DNA of 64,000 nt, taken from the NCBI GenBank assembly GCA_026874595.1, contig CM049317.1:25262401-25326400 (forward strand), in the 5' to 3' direction. How positions within the stretch are numbered: the stretch's first letter is position 1; each line of letters begins with the position of its first letter. The position numbers were made by a program, and so were the translations under genes. Below the pieces are notes generated by a model. The model saw only the letters and a program-made list of their open reading frames with translations. It was not told where the DNA came from and ran no database searches. Positions 45,367-56,679 of the stretch are shown piece after piece. Source of the stretch: Sipunculus nudus (lineage: Eukaryota; Annelida; Sipuncula; Golfingiida; Sipunculidae).

Positions 45367-46259
45367 TAGGATCGCCAATTGCAAACTTTTCTCTACGCGA
45401 CCCACATTTTATTTTAATTAGAACTCCCTGATTTCGGCAATATGTTTAAATCGGTATACTGTAATGCACTGCTGTTCATATAATTTACTACATATATTTC
45501 GTAATGTCTAACTTCGAAGAAGGTTAATCACATGGAAAGTAACTAGATGACGCGGTCACTCCCTGATTGTGCAAAAAATAAATCATCTCCATGATGTAAA
45601 GCGAACCGGATCAGGCCCTGTAAAAATAAACACAGACCAAGGGAGCCGGGACTTACCCAATTTTGCGCGGACCTCCCTTATTCCGATGGTTTAGGCCAAA
45701 AAAAAAAGAAAAATAAAAGGTAGGGTTCTCAGGCTCCGCCCCGTCAATTTTCAACCCCCCCCCCCCCCCCCAATCAAAATTTTTTATTTTGATTATCCTT
45801 CAAGAAGATAAAATAAAACAATTTTGATAAGATATCCTTTGTTATGTTTTGCTTTTACCTGTTTAGGTAAAGAAAAATATGTTATTTTCATAGTTTTCCC
45901 TGATCATATGACAATTCTGATCGAAACATACAAAAAAGGAAAAAACAAAAATATCGCCCGCCCGCCCGCCCGCACTTTTTTTCGGAAAAAAATGCCCGAG
46001 AACCATACCTTAGTAAAGTGTTTTGAGCCCTGATAGATGTATGTAAGCGGTTATATGTGTGTAGATAGGTACCACGTATGTTTGATTTGACTATGTTTGG
46101 ATTTATGTATACCATGATTTCGCTGTCTGATCCCTGGTAGTGATATCGTCTTAAGATTGACGCTAGTTCCTCAAATGTCAGGAGTCCATCCTTGTTCGTG
46201 TCAGCCTCGTTAAAGAAGGCCTCGAAGTCCTGTTCGGAGAGGTTAACGTGACTCCTCAT
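43447..46259 (-). CDS. EF-hand protein with Lys/Ser/Pro linker, complete (3 coding exons, 231 aa)
   Basis: Exons 46259-46113, 44535-44207 and 43666-43447 join in phase to 696 bp including TGA. Four EF-hand-like loops lie at residues 20-31 (D-T-N-K-D-G-L-L-T-F-E-E, canonical), 56-67 (N-A-S-G-S-G-K-I-T-H-V-E, Asn in the first position), 171-182 (D-K-D-G-S-G-T-I-D-K-K-E, canonical) and 207-218 (D-S-N-P-T-D-S-I-N-Y-D-E, lacks the Gly). Loops 1 and 3 should bind calcium; 2 and 4 are degenerate. The order resembles calmodulin/troponin C, but the hinge is about 100 residues, basic and Ser/Pro-rich with octad repeats. No signal peptide or membrane segment, so cytosolic or nuclear. Probable poly(A) signals lie at about 43363-43376. 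I do not recognise a named orthologue. Confidence 0.85.
44207..44535 (-). CDS. EF-hand protein exon 2 (loop 2 and linker)
   Basis: Acceptor tcattctag|GAA. Codes for E-L-F-N-D-T-N-A-S-G-S-G-K-I and on through the linker with repeats N-V-K-S-P-S-L-E, N-V-N-S-P-S-P-E, K-V-K-N-P-S-L-E. The donor is the weak CGAG|GTTTGG, chosen because its phase 2 end fits exon 3. Confidence 0.8.
44718..44741. repeat. Poly(G) run
   Basis: About 24 consecutive G in the intron between EF-hand exons 1 and 2; a (TAA)n tract follows at about 44898-44930. Confidence 0.9.
45319..45362. repeat. (AT)n microsatellite
   Basis: About 22 dinucleotides in the same intron. Confidence 0.9.
46113..46259 (-). CDS. EF-hand protein exon 1 (start, loop 1)
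   Basis: ATG at 46259-46257; 49 codons from M-R-S-H-V-N-L-S-E-Q-D-F to S-E-I-M, donor CATG|GTATAC. An acceptor (tttttcag) 15 bp before the ATG implies a non-coding exon further upstream. Confidence 0.85.
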
Positions 46260-46360
46260 GGCTCTTTACATAAGCTGAAAAATGCAAAATACAGCTGTTT
46301 TAAAACCAACTTGAAATATTAATAAACCGCTAGTTTGCACATAACAATAGTTTAATACAG

Positions 46361-46640
46361 GCTTCTGTGGCTCAGGGGTAGAGCACAGGACCCAAAGCCG
46401 GGAGATATAGAGTTAGAATCCCAGCCGAGGCGGTGAGATTTATCACTGTCCGCCTCCAGCCTGGGTGATCACCCTGCAGGCTTAATGGGAAGGCCGTGCC
46501 CAATAGCTGTGTTTCACTCATAAACGAGTGTGATTTTCGGGGGGCGATAACACATTCAGGTGCATTAATCACCAGGCCTGATTAACACCATGATATAAAG
46601 TGAGAGGAAGATGTTGACACTGCGTGTGATACCTCTCACG
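46361..46640 (+). mobile_element. tRNA-derived SINE, second family
   Basis: The head has a box A-like TGTGGCTCAGGGGTAGAGC and a box B-like AGTTAGAATCCCAGCC about 35 bases apart. The body has TTTCACTCATAAACGAGTG, GATAACACATTCAGG, CCTGATTAACACC and ATAAAGTGAGAGG, all of which recur in a reversed copy at 52565-52735. It lies just upstream of EF-hand exon 1. Confidence 0.6.
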
Positions 46641-47699
46641 GATAGTCTGAAACCGGAATGGAATATTGCAGATATACATATACTAAGTTAAGCTAGCATT
46701 AAAAATATTGAGATGACTACCAATAAACATACAAAAAAAACTTTAAAACAAATAAAAAAATACTAGAAATAAAACAGGCAAGAGCTACATGGCTTAAATT
46801 TTATGTGTTTATAACTGCTCAAAATTAAGTAAAATGTTCAGTCACATAAGCGTAACCAAATCATTGTCATTTTCTTAAAACAATTTTTATAACTAAGGTA
46901 TAAGTAAAATCGCAAGAAATATCGAACCAGTTTGTCTTAACTGATTTGTGTGAATAATGCCCTATATAGAAAGAAGATAATTTATTGAATAAGTAATAAA
47001 TAATTTAAATAATTATGTCCTCGCGAAAATTAAATTATGATAAAATTAGTCCCTGGATGTGTCAGTGTAAATCGGTTAGTTCCTTCGACAACACTAAGCT
47101 TTAGTGCACATGTAAACAGCAGTCATTTATAGCTCCGCGTACCCCTGTATACACGTATACGCGTATAATGGCCTTGTGAACTATTTTTAGAGGATCTGAT
47201 AATAAACGCTGTAAAAGAGAAACGGGCGTTGTAACATAACGACGTTGACGGAAACAATTTGATAACTGTTCTACGCAGATAATACGTACACTACAGCATA
47301 ATCATCATTGTCCATGGCACGAGGGCACGCAAGGGTTCGTTTATCTGTACTATGTTTATTGATTTACAACCTTTAAGCCAGGCAAATTCGCTTTATTAAA
47401 GCCTTCACGCGCATTAATTTGTGACTGATCAATTATACATCAGTGAAAATACATGGCCCTTGATATATGTATGACCTTATTATTACCTGTAGACCTATTC
47501 ATCATCAATGTATTTTTAATCTAATCCAAATAAAACCACAGAGGGTTGTTTTTTTATATAAATCATACAAACTCCTATACCAATTATATGTGATAGAACT
47601 AAAACGATGCGTTAATACATGGCGATGTCAATTTGTGCCGTTGCAAACATTATCCAATCAAATAATGCCTTTATCAAACTTGTTTTAAAAGTTTAGGTT
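46641..47699. other. Intergenic or 5' intron, nothing recognised
   Basis: AT-rich; no supported exon. May be the 5' intron of the EF-hand gene. Confidence 0.45.
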
Positions 47700-47900
47700 T
47701 GATACGGAATCTCGTGAAATTTTCAGAGCATTCCGGGGATTTTTGTTTGGATCCGGCACATGGCCTGGATCCAGGAACGTCATCAAGGAATAAGGAAAAA
47801 TGTACAGTCACTTATGCATGGATGAATCAGGGAAATATGTACCAAATAAGTGAATGGCGGAGGATTGCATTCATTAGAATGCAGATTTCCAGTTTGAATT
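47700..47900 (+). mobile_element. Hairpin-ended repeat family G, 3' part
   Basis: 'GATCCAGGAACGTCATCAAG', 'AAATAAGTGAATGGCGGAGG' and the terminal 'GCATTCATTAGAATGCAGAT' as in the other copies. Confidence 0.55.
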
Positions 47901-48230
47901 AAGATCGCATGAATGTATGTATGAAAGCTAAAAATATACCCAGTATGAATAAAAATAGAATGTTAAGTAAGCGAACTTGGTGTCTGATCTTTCATCCCAG
48001 GCATGTAAAAGTCGTTAGACCTGTACACCTTATATGCAAACATATATCCTGAGCAACACAAACAGCTGGTACTTGTACACTCCCCAACGTGCTGCACTTT
48101 GTAACCACGATGTGCGATTAGACATGATTATTGATGCAGGGAGTGTTACCACCAAATTGTAGCATTGATACGTTTCAAACTGACTATGCGGATTCAACAA
48201 TGTCTTTTTTTGTGGTAGATGCTTCCTCAA

Positions 48231-48530
48231 AATGGCCTCCGCTAGGAGGTTATGCTTCCATTCCCGTTTGTGTATTTGTGTGCGATTGATCACAACATAA
48301 CTCTCGCAATCATGAATGGAATCTCATGAATATTTCATTGCATTTCAGAAATCGGCTAATTTTTAATCGATTTTGGATAGGATCCGGCACATGATCCGGA
48401 ATCAGGAAAGTTATCAAGGAATAATCACACATGTAGAGTCAGTTGATGCATGAATGAACCTGTGAATATGGGTCGAATAAGTGAATGCTGGAGGCTTGCA
48501 TTTAATCGAATGCAGATTTGTAGTAAAATG
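48231..48530 (+). mobile_element. Hairpin-ended repeat family G, full-length copy
   Basis: It starts GGCCTCCGCTAGGAGGTTAT and ends GGAGGCTTGCATTTAATCGA then ATGCAGATTTGTAGT, about 300 bp, with 'GGATCCGGCACATGATCCGG' in the middle. Confidence 0.6.
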
Positions 48531-48592
48531 TTGATGTTATGTGTAAATCTGTGTAATCCTGGTTAAATATATATGTTTAAACTGCAGGGGCG

Positions 48593-48760
48593 GATCCAGG
48601 ATTTAGGAAAAGGAGGTGTCCAACCCAGGTGGACTAATGATAAAACCTAAAAGAAAAGTACCTAGGTCCGGAAGGGGGAAGGGATAGGTCCAGGCCGAAA
48701 AAAATGGCATAAAATCCTTAAATAGGGTTGCGGCGGCTAAATTTCCTGCTGTGCCATAAA
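48593..48760 (+). mobile_element. GGATCC-ended element, truncated
   Basis: Starts GGGGCGGATCCAGGATTTAG like the elements at 41297 and 42213; no matching far end. Confidence 0.45.
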
Positions 48761-49329
48761 GCATGTGATCAGATGATGCAGAGCTGACTTATTACAGTCC
48801 AGTGACTTTTTAGGATGTGCCTATTGTTAAAGTACCCAGTATGCCTGGAGCTGTTCTGCTGGTCAGGTGTGCTAATCTAAGTGGTGACCAGTGGTTCTGA
48901 TCACACAGGGCAGTTTACTGGCCAGAACAAGCAACAGCCATGAGATTGCAAAGTACATAAGATAGACTACTCGTATTTGATGACTTAAAATTAGAAAAAT
49001 TATATGGCACATGAGTGCTCATGCAAGCACCAAGTTTGTAAACCTTGCTATTGTTAGGGGATAAAACAATGAATAGCCCCACCCCCACCCCCTTCCATCC
49101 ACTATGGGATGTCGGACAAAAACCTAAAAGTTACCCAGCAAAACCATCTTTGCACATGAACTTACTATCTCATATTCAAATTTCATAAATTGTTATGGTT
49201 CTGTGTCAGTAAACAATATTTATGTCCAAGTGTGTATGTATAGTTGTTTAAATTACCATGACAAGAAGGCATGCCCAGAGGTCTGATCTTGCATAGGGGC
49301 AACAATTCACAAACAATTAAGAAGCTTAA

Positions 49330-49475
49330 CACTCGTTACCCACCAATGAAATGTATTACAATGAACGCGTCATGGAATATTCACAAATGTGCAGTCACGA
49401 ATGAACCTCGGAATAGGGGCCAAATAAATGAATGGCGGAGGCTTGAATTTGTTAGAATGCAGATAAAAAATATAG
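49330..49475 (+). mobile_element. Hairpin-ended repeat family G, 3' fragment
   Basis: 'TGCAGTCACGAATGAACC', 'AATGAATGGCGGAGGCTTG' and 'GTTAGAATGCAGAT' are shared with the family. Confidence 0.5.
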
Positions 49476-50739
49476 TTTTGGTATAAATGTATTTGACAAT
49501 CTGGATGAAGCAGACACTAGAAACAATTAATCAGTCTGGATTACCTTATTATCTTCACAACGAGGTCAAAATGTATTTCAAAGGAAGCCGCAAAAAAAAA
49601 TCGAGAGAACAATGAATAATTATAACAGAAACCGCTAGTAAAAGGGATAATATACTTTATTTTCACCTAATGATTTCTTCGAGCTAGTACCATGGTTTAA
49701 TAGTTATAGGCAAAGTCAGTTGATTTATGACAAAAATAATGAATACATAGTATCGTCAACGGACATGCGCATGACGCTAAAGGCACATTTTGCTTTTTAT
49801 AGATATTGTGGGTAAAGAAACTATTTCCCCACAATGCTATGGGGCTACTCTATACATGCACAAGATAGAGTGCAACGTGCAATATAAACAATTATAAAGT
49901 GCCCCTGATGCCCTGTGACAAATATTTACATGAAAGTGTGACCGTTGAGACAAGTGGGCCTGTCTTTCCCAGTTTCGCGAAACCACTCACTGGGGCTGAC
50001 ATTTTGCGTTCTCACTAAACCCGAACTTCACAGGTCGCATGTTGAAAAAAAGAGAGCAAGCCTTGCAAAGGAAAAATCAGGTTAAGCGCATATAGGGTTG
50101 GATGATATAATGCCATAATGCCAGGGGCGGGGGGGGGGGGGGGGGAGTGATAAGTCGCTAATAGGTAATATGTTTTTAATATCGTTATGATTATAGTTAA
50201 TCATAATTACTTAAGTTTGACAGCAATAACCTGTAAAAACTTGATATGTTTGAAGATATATATTTGTAATTTGCACGAGCACATGGTATATATATATATA
50301 ATGTGACATTTAAACTGAACATCAAATCAAACGTTAAAAAAAGAAACATTGCCTCTTCTACGGTTCCATGTAACTCACTCGAATTTAATTATGTTACCCT
50401 CTCAATTACTAAACTGTACACATTGTATTCTTGGTATAAGGATCGCACGTATATATGCCGTTCAAGTTGGATTGAAAACGTTGTTTAAGTCTAATAAGAG
50501 GATCGACATAAACATCAGAGGATGAGCAATAAAGATAACCGATCTACTTAAAAGAAACAAAAGTTTTCTCCTGTTGAAGTAAAAAGTAAACCTGTGGGTA
50601 TTTTCAGATAAACATATCTGTTACACTTAACTAGCAAAGTGACAACATAAAGGTTTGAACATTCTTAGCCTGGATGGACTATTCACTAACCTTTCAAAGC
50701 TGATCAATAATTCGAAGAAAATATCCAAAACTACTGTCG
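49476..50739. other. Nothing recognised
   Basis: AT-rich sequence with a G run at about 50128-50145; no supported gene. Confidence 0.45.
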
Positions 50740-50990
50740 GTCAGGTAACAGACTTCACGTGACGCGATCACCGGTCCGTGACTGTCCGCTGTCCTTTATT
50801 CACGACCTCTTTGCAGTATCGTTTACGTCAACGTCGGAGTGTGATCGTCGTATTTCGCTCAGAGACACGTACACAGGACCCTGTCCCGCCCGTGTTAGTT
50901 ACAGTTAATACGGCATAAATAAAACCTTAAGTGGCACTTACCTACAGATAACTGTGCACTTTGTCCCCGGTGCGGAGGCAGACCGCATAT
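50740..50990 (-). promoter_or_regulatory. Possible promoter and 5' non-coding exon, perhaps of the EF-hand gene
   Basis: A CpG-richer patch with a strong - strand donor (TGTAG|GTAAGTGCC, exon edge 50942). The EF-hand first coding exon has an acceptor just before its ATG and so needs an upstream leader exon; this is the best candidate I can see. The link is inference only. Confidence 0.25.
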
Positions 50991-51944
50991 GTAGCTAGCG
51001 ATAAATCCTATTATAAATACATTCAACTACCCACTTGTTCATAAGGAGTAATTTATCATGCCCTTGTAAAGAAAGAATTGCATTCCACGGCTTAAAGTAA
51101 ATCATGATATGATGGCCATCTATAATAAATGTGGCACCCTTCATCATAATTCTCACATAGTGCACAAATATGTCCTGCATGAAGTCTGCACTTCAATCAT
51201 GAACGGATTAAATATTTACGATGAAGGAGGGTGCTGGTGGTGGTGGTGGTGGTGTGTGTGTGTGTGGGGGGGGGGGGGGTAGGGGGGTAGTCGTGGGCCT
51301 CCCTATTTTTTTTTGTAAATAGAAAGCAAAATGCATATTTTTTGGGGCATGTATCAAGCAAAATTTACAGCTTATAGTCCGAATCACGGGAAACAAAAAT
51401 CCGTTTCAAATAAAAATAAAATTTATCATCACATCAACAGGTTATAGGAATGGCAGATCTAAAGAACGTTACCTACAGCACTCTTGTTTGGGCTTGGGTC
51501 TTCGACACCCCCCCACCCCACACACACACAAAGGTCCTTGTAACAGGGTATACTAAATCTAATTAACGCCCCAACATTTTCCCAATAAAATGTAATAATA
51601 ATAATAATAATAATTATTATTATGTTATCAATGGAAACAAGCAAGAAGTAAACATTTTTTTTTCGCAATAAAATCTAATCAACAAAACTGGAATATTTTT
51701 TTTCTCCTCATTTGAGCGTTCATTGGTTGAGTAGGGCAGTGTCGTGTAAACATGGGAATCATATCATATTATCAGCTATTTCCTATTTTAGTTATTCCTG
51801 AAACACTCCATTTCATTGATATTTGAGGAAATTTGCAACAATGTGACATATGTTTTATTAATTGTAGAAAGAGCCTATATATTTCGGGATAGAATTATAT
51901 AAAATTAGGAAACACTGGGGTGGGGGCCATAACATGGGATGCCC

Positions 51945-51947
51945 CCC

Positions 51948-52005
<58 letters not shown>
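51945..52005. repeat. (AT)n microsatellite
   Basis: About 30 dinucleotides. A (TGG)n(TG)n(G)n cluster lies nearby at about 51235-51280 and a (TAA)n/(TTA)n at 51594-51622. Confidence 0.9.
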
Positions 52006-52011
<6 letters not shown>

Positions 52012-52564
52012 TTTGACTATCCTTTGCAACGATTACATGTTTTTGGACTGAGTGAAACGATAGTTTGATTATTATCTTATCACGTATGGTCCCCACAGGA
52101 CCCAGGGCGCTTACAACATCTGTGATGTATTTACTGATATGAGCATTACTGCAGCAGGACAGAAATCCAGGCGTCTCGTAGATTTGAACGGTGGATAGTT
52201 ATGTTCAATGATCGTCGGTACACGTGTACTTTGTTTTGTACGGGCTATTGCTACTGCGTGTGATTAAGTATTAGACTACGGCAATGTGAGCAAGGCCGAG
52301 GATAATAACAGAGCCTTACTTTAGTTGATAATGAAACGTGTGTAAACGAATCGAGATCACTCCCGGACATCGGTTGTTACAATGTCGATATGTATTTTCT
52401 TGCAATAATTAATTGTTGCCCTATCAGTAAGGTTTTATGTATGACATTATTAATTAACCCTGAGTTTGGTATTGTACATTATCGAATATATTTTTGATGG
52501 AGGTAACCTCCTCATTTTTATGCTAGGTTAAGAAAGTATTTACATCTGCAGAATTCATTTCTGG

Positions 52565-52735
52565 GCTCGGACTTCGTGACAGGGTGGTAACACACTTTAT
52601 TTCCTGGGTTTAATCAGCCCGATGACTTCTGCATCTGCGGACCCTGGGCGTGTTATCGTCCCCATTCCTGGATTACTGTGGATTCACTACTGAGTAACCC
52701 CCGAATAGGCGCATTCGTTTTTGAGTGAAACTTAG
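52565..52735 (-). mobile_element. SINE second family, 3' half
   Basis: Read in reverse: GTTTCACTCAAAAACGAATG, GACGATAACACGCCC, GGGCTGATTAAACCC and ATAAAGTGTGTTACC, the same order as at 46520-46610. No tRNA-like head. Confidence 0.45.
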
Positions 52736-53224
52736 CCGTAAGGCACGGCTCATATACATTTATTTTTCACATAAACTAATTGTGTATCAGCCAGTTTATA
52801 TAGCCGTGACAACCCGACTCAGTTGACACTGATAATTGGTCTGGTAAGCCTACTCTGACAGCCAGTGAACTTGTCGTACACACTCTAATGTCAGAGGGAC
52901 TGAATGGCGCTATAGCGTTGTATATCGATCCTGTGCTTTTTCTGCAACCCTGAGACAGATAAGTTGCACTATAAAATTAGGATAGTGTAAAGGTGTGTCT
53001 TGTAACATGACTTCAGTAAGAATTAAGGAACACATACAGGGAGGTTTTAAGTGGTTTTCGGCCCTTTAAAGATTTTAATATTTTAATGCATTCAGGAGTG
53101 GATAATTCGTTATACAATCCAATGAAGGTCCCCAAAAATTGTTCACTACATAATTTAAAATGTTCCTAACATATTAAAGGGCTTCCCCTTCCCACATCTT
53201 CCCCCATCAGGCGGTATTGGTTTT

Positions 53225-53292
<68 letters not shown>

Positions 53293-53675
53293 GCCCCGTC
53301 TAGTCTGCTCAGTCATGCTCATTGACTTTGAAATCAACATCCTGATTTTCCATTGCTCCAATACGGGTCACTCTACTACAGATTAGAGCCAAGTGATGAT
53401 TCTAGAGTATCCCTTATGAATAGATCTTTTATCTTTAAGATTAATTTTATATTCATAGATGTGTATTTGTGATTAATAATACCACCAGCAGAAGCGATTG
53501 TGAACACAGTATATAAACTATAAGATTTATTATTGAATAGATTTAGTATTTGTAACTTTGATAAATTCATAACTGCCTTTAATCTTTCCTGATCCGTCGT
53601 CTACTGTGATGTTGAGATATGAAAATGTCCATTCAAACTTCCTCTGAAGAATCAGCAAATGTGCCGTCTTTATTG
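52736..53675. other. Intergenic, simple repeats only
   Basis: Contains (TC)n(TA)n at about 53230-53290. No supported gene. Confidence 0.45.
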
Positions 53676-54095
53676 CCTCCGCTAGGAGGGTATGTATTCA
53701 TTCCCGTTTGTGGGGTGTGTTAGTTCACAACAAATCCCACGCAGACATGAACTGAATCTCATGAAGTTCTCAGGGTACCGCGGGAATGGGCCAATGAAAA
53801 TTGGATTACAATTTGGTGTGGATCTGCCTCATGATCTGGATCCAGGAAGGACTTCCAGGAATGGTCACAAATATGCAGTCACATATGCATGATTTAACAT
53901 GGGAATATGGCCCAAATATAGCCCAAATAACTGAATTCAAACACTTTGTGGGGAGACCATATTCACCAATGCACCTAGGAATGTTGGCCAAAAAGTGAAT
54001 GAAAACACTTGATGCGGAGTAACCCGCATTAAAGACGTCCACAGGCGGAGGCCTGCATTCCTGAGAATGCATATTTCTAATTTGTTATAACATGT
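53676..54095 (+). mobile_element. Hairpin-ended repeat family G, long copy
   Basis: It starts TTGCCTCCGCTAGGAGGGTA and ends 'GGAGGCCTGCATTCCTGAGA' then 'ATGCATATTTCTAATT'. Internal duplication of the 'GCCCAAATA'/'GGCCAAAAAGTGAATG' part makes it longer than 300 bp. Confidence 0.6.
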
Positions 54096-54805
54096 ATGCC
54101 AACATTTTGTGGCCAGAGAACACATGCTTTATGCGGAGACGCTCCTTGTTTCTCTCTGAAATATAAACAAAATTGCAACAGAAAAGCAATTGAACTCGTC
54201 TGTATGTGATTAAAATAACTTGTTTTAAAAGCAGATATACTGCCCACACATTGTCCAGTAGAAAAAGAAGTTATTTATAAAAGATAAAATAAATTTGGAA
54301 ATAAAGAAATCAAACAAAATGCATCTGCACCAATACTGTGTGATAAATTTAAAATACGGGGAAATTAGTCCAGTTTCAAAATCTATCATACGAGTACCCA
54401 CAGTTTCAAAAGCTATCATACGAGTTACAACCCCCCCCCCCCTCCTGATTCTTTTCACTTAAATCATATGATCTTTCACGTGACACCCGTTGCAAGAATA
54501 ATGGCTCACTATTACTATACCGGACGAAAGGAGGTGGTGTTGTGACAGATTTTACAGATATGCTACAGACGTAGTGATGTGGTTAGTAATATGATTACTG
54601 ATATAAACTACGTCCTCGTATAGTAACACTAAATCACGGTGTGTTGAACAGGATCAATGTATGTGCGTGTATGTGAGTGTATGTTAACAGTTATAAGTCC
54701 AGATGAGGTTTACCTAAAGTCTATGTGTAGCGTATAAGATGTGGCGCATACTTCAGTGTCCCACACAATAAGGCATACGTTATATACCCAAAATGTGTGT
54801 CTCGT

Positions 54806-55212
54806 TATACTGTGGATTCAGAAAATTTCGTTGGTTTTAAATTTCGTGGTTTTGACATGAGGCATTATTCGTGGGGTTAAACTATTCGTGTATTTATCGT
54901 TCCTGGATATTTTCTGAGAGCAAATCTGGGTAACAAGTGTATAAATGCAGAAAAATTTTAAAAGAAACGCGTGAACGTCCATTCAGAAAACTTAATCTGT
55001 ACATTTAGGTTACATATCATATGCGTATAATTAAAACTTATTTATAGGTAATTTTTAACCTGGACGGTAATGTAGATGTTATAAAACCTTTATAATAAAC
55101 TAAGTGAACAAAGTGATGATTTTTCAATTTCGTGGGGAAAAAAATTTACGAATTTCACAAAATTAAAACACCCACGAAAATTCAGAATCCAAAGCTTACA
55201 GCATAACAGTGT
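54806..55212. mobile_element. MITE with GTTATACTGTGGATTC-type ends
   Basis: The left end GTTATACTGTGGATTCAGAA then AATTTCGTTGG is mirrored at the right by CCACGAAAATTCAGAATCC and TACAGCATAAC. Interior AT-rich with 'AATTTCGTGG' in both orientations. Confidence 0.55.
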
Positions 55213-55679
55213 ACTTGTGTGCTATATAGGTCTAGAGGTCCTGCTAATAAATAGAAAAGCATGTGCTGTAACAAAAAGTTTAATCTTTCCGTGTTTTAGG
55301 TTTACTCATACATATTGACAATACGAGTCATCTCTTTATAGCCTGGTCAAGGGCTAATTAAGATATGAATATTCAATATATTATTCGGGCAGCTGTTGAG
55401 GAAACAGGGAAGCTTTTGTCCTGCTTCCTAATTGATTGCACTAATTGCTTTACCAGTCATCTCAATTATAAGTGGAAATTCATATCAAATGATTATTTTT
55501 TAACATGTATTTTTGTAATCATCAGCTCAAACCTTTTTTTCTATGAATGTGTGTTTGTACCGCTATTTATAATTAGTTCCTTACCTCCCTGATGTAAAGT
55601 TATAAATATGTGTATAATCTGACAAACAGCAAATTAATTATCTGATCAAGGAATTGGTAGCTGATTTTCTGTATTGTTT
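55213..55679. other. Intergenic, nothing recognised
   Basis: AT-rich, no supported feature. Confidence 0.45.
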
Positions 55680-55975
55680 TATTGCCTCCGCCAGGAGGGT
55701 ATGCGTTTATCCCCGTTCGTGTTTGTGTGGGTGTTTGTTCACTATATAAATCACGAACGAATCCCATGAAATTTTCATGCATTTCGGGAATGGGCCCCCA
55801 TGAAGAATCGGTCAGATTTTGGTGTCGATCCATGCCATGATCCGGATCCAGGAACGTCACCGAGGAAAAGTCACATATTTCCAGTCACAACGCATGAATG
55901 AACCTGGAAATACGACCCCTAAAATTGAAGGGCTAGGGCTTGCTATCATTAGAATGCGGATTTCTATTTGCATAT
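55680..55975 (+). mobile_element. Hairpin-ended repeat family G, full-length copy
   Basis: It starts ATTGCCTCCGCCAGGAGGGT and ends 'CATTAGAATGCGGATTTCT', with 'CATGATCCGGATCCAGGAAC' inside. Confidence 0.6.
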
Positions 55976-56557
55976 AAAATCTCTCCAAACACAATCTTAT
56001 CGTACACTAGTATTAGTTTCGTCGACTCACTGTGATTATTATTTTCATTGTCTCATTTATTTCAAGTGCTTGGTGTGATTTAACTGATAATATGCTCAAA
56101 TAAAATGCCTAAGGTTATTCACGGCGGTGGTTTAAGAAGGACATACTTCACCGATGTTCGTCCGCAGGTCTATCTTCCTCTCTTCATGTTATTTTAATGT
56201 GATTACAAGAAGTGTAATGAAAATAATTCATAAACCTGATTAACCTGCAAAAATGACACATCCAGATATTCTGTGACTAAATGACAGTGTGGAGGAATAT
56301 AATTAATAAATATGTTGGACCTGTCAAAATGACACATACAGAAATTGTTTGATCAAATATGTGTACATCGGGGTTATTTCATGCATAGATTCTTCCCTTT
56401 GCGCATGTGTGCATAAATACAGCAGATGTATTGTAAAACACTCACCAACAAGGATGTTTGATACTTATCTCCTTGTATTTAGCTGCGTGTCATACAGCTG
56501 ATTGTTTTAGACACATGTGACCCCTTGGGCGTGATCTCCATGGACACACAGGTCAGC
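55976..56557. other. Upstream region of the lectin/WSC gene
   Basis: Holds two related stretches ('CAAAAATGACACATCCAGA' near 56252 and 'TCAAAATGACACATACAGA' near 56323). Otherwise nothing recognised. Confidence 0.4.
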
Positions 56558-56565
56558 TGACGTCA
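56558..56565 (+). promoter_or_regulatory. CRE-like motif TGACGTCA before the lectin/WSC gene
   Basis: A perfect palindromic CREB/ATF consensus 17 bp before the start codon at 56583. It may fall in the 5' UTR; an 8-base match can occur by chance. Confidence 0.25.
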
Positions 56566-56582
56566 CAGTATACGGGATCAAT

Positions 56583-56679
56583 ATGGCCGTCGCACGTTTA
56601 CTCCTGACGTCCGTTTTACTTTTGATGTTGTTTGTTTTGGTCAAAACATCTGAGCCGAAATGTCTGAATGTATCAAAAG
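56583..56679 (+). CDS. Lectin/WSC gene exon 1 (signal peptide)
   Basis: M-A-V-A-R-L-L-L-T-S-V-L-L-L-M-L-F-V-L-V then K-T-S-E-P-K-C-L-N-V-S-K. Donor AAAG|GTATGA, phase 1. Confidence 0.8.

Noticed and set aside
45888-46112. Extension of EF-hand exon 1 past residue 49
   Set aside because: The frame stays open past GTATAC by chance. The donor at 46112 joins in phase to exon 2, which restores the EF-hand order.
46361-46430. Functional tRNA gene
   Set aside because: Box A and B-like motifs are present, but the stems do not pair well and a long body follows; it is a SINE head.
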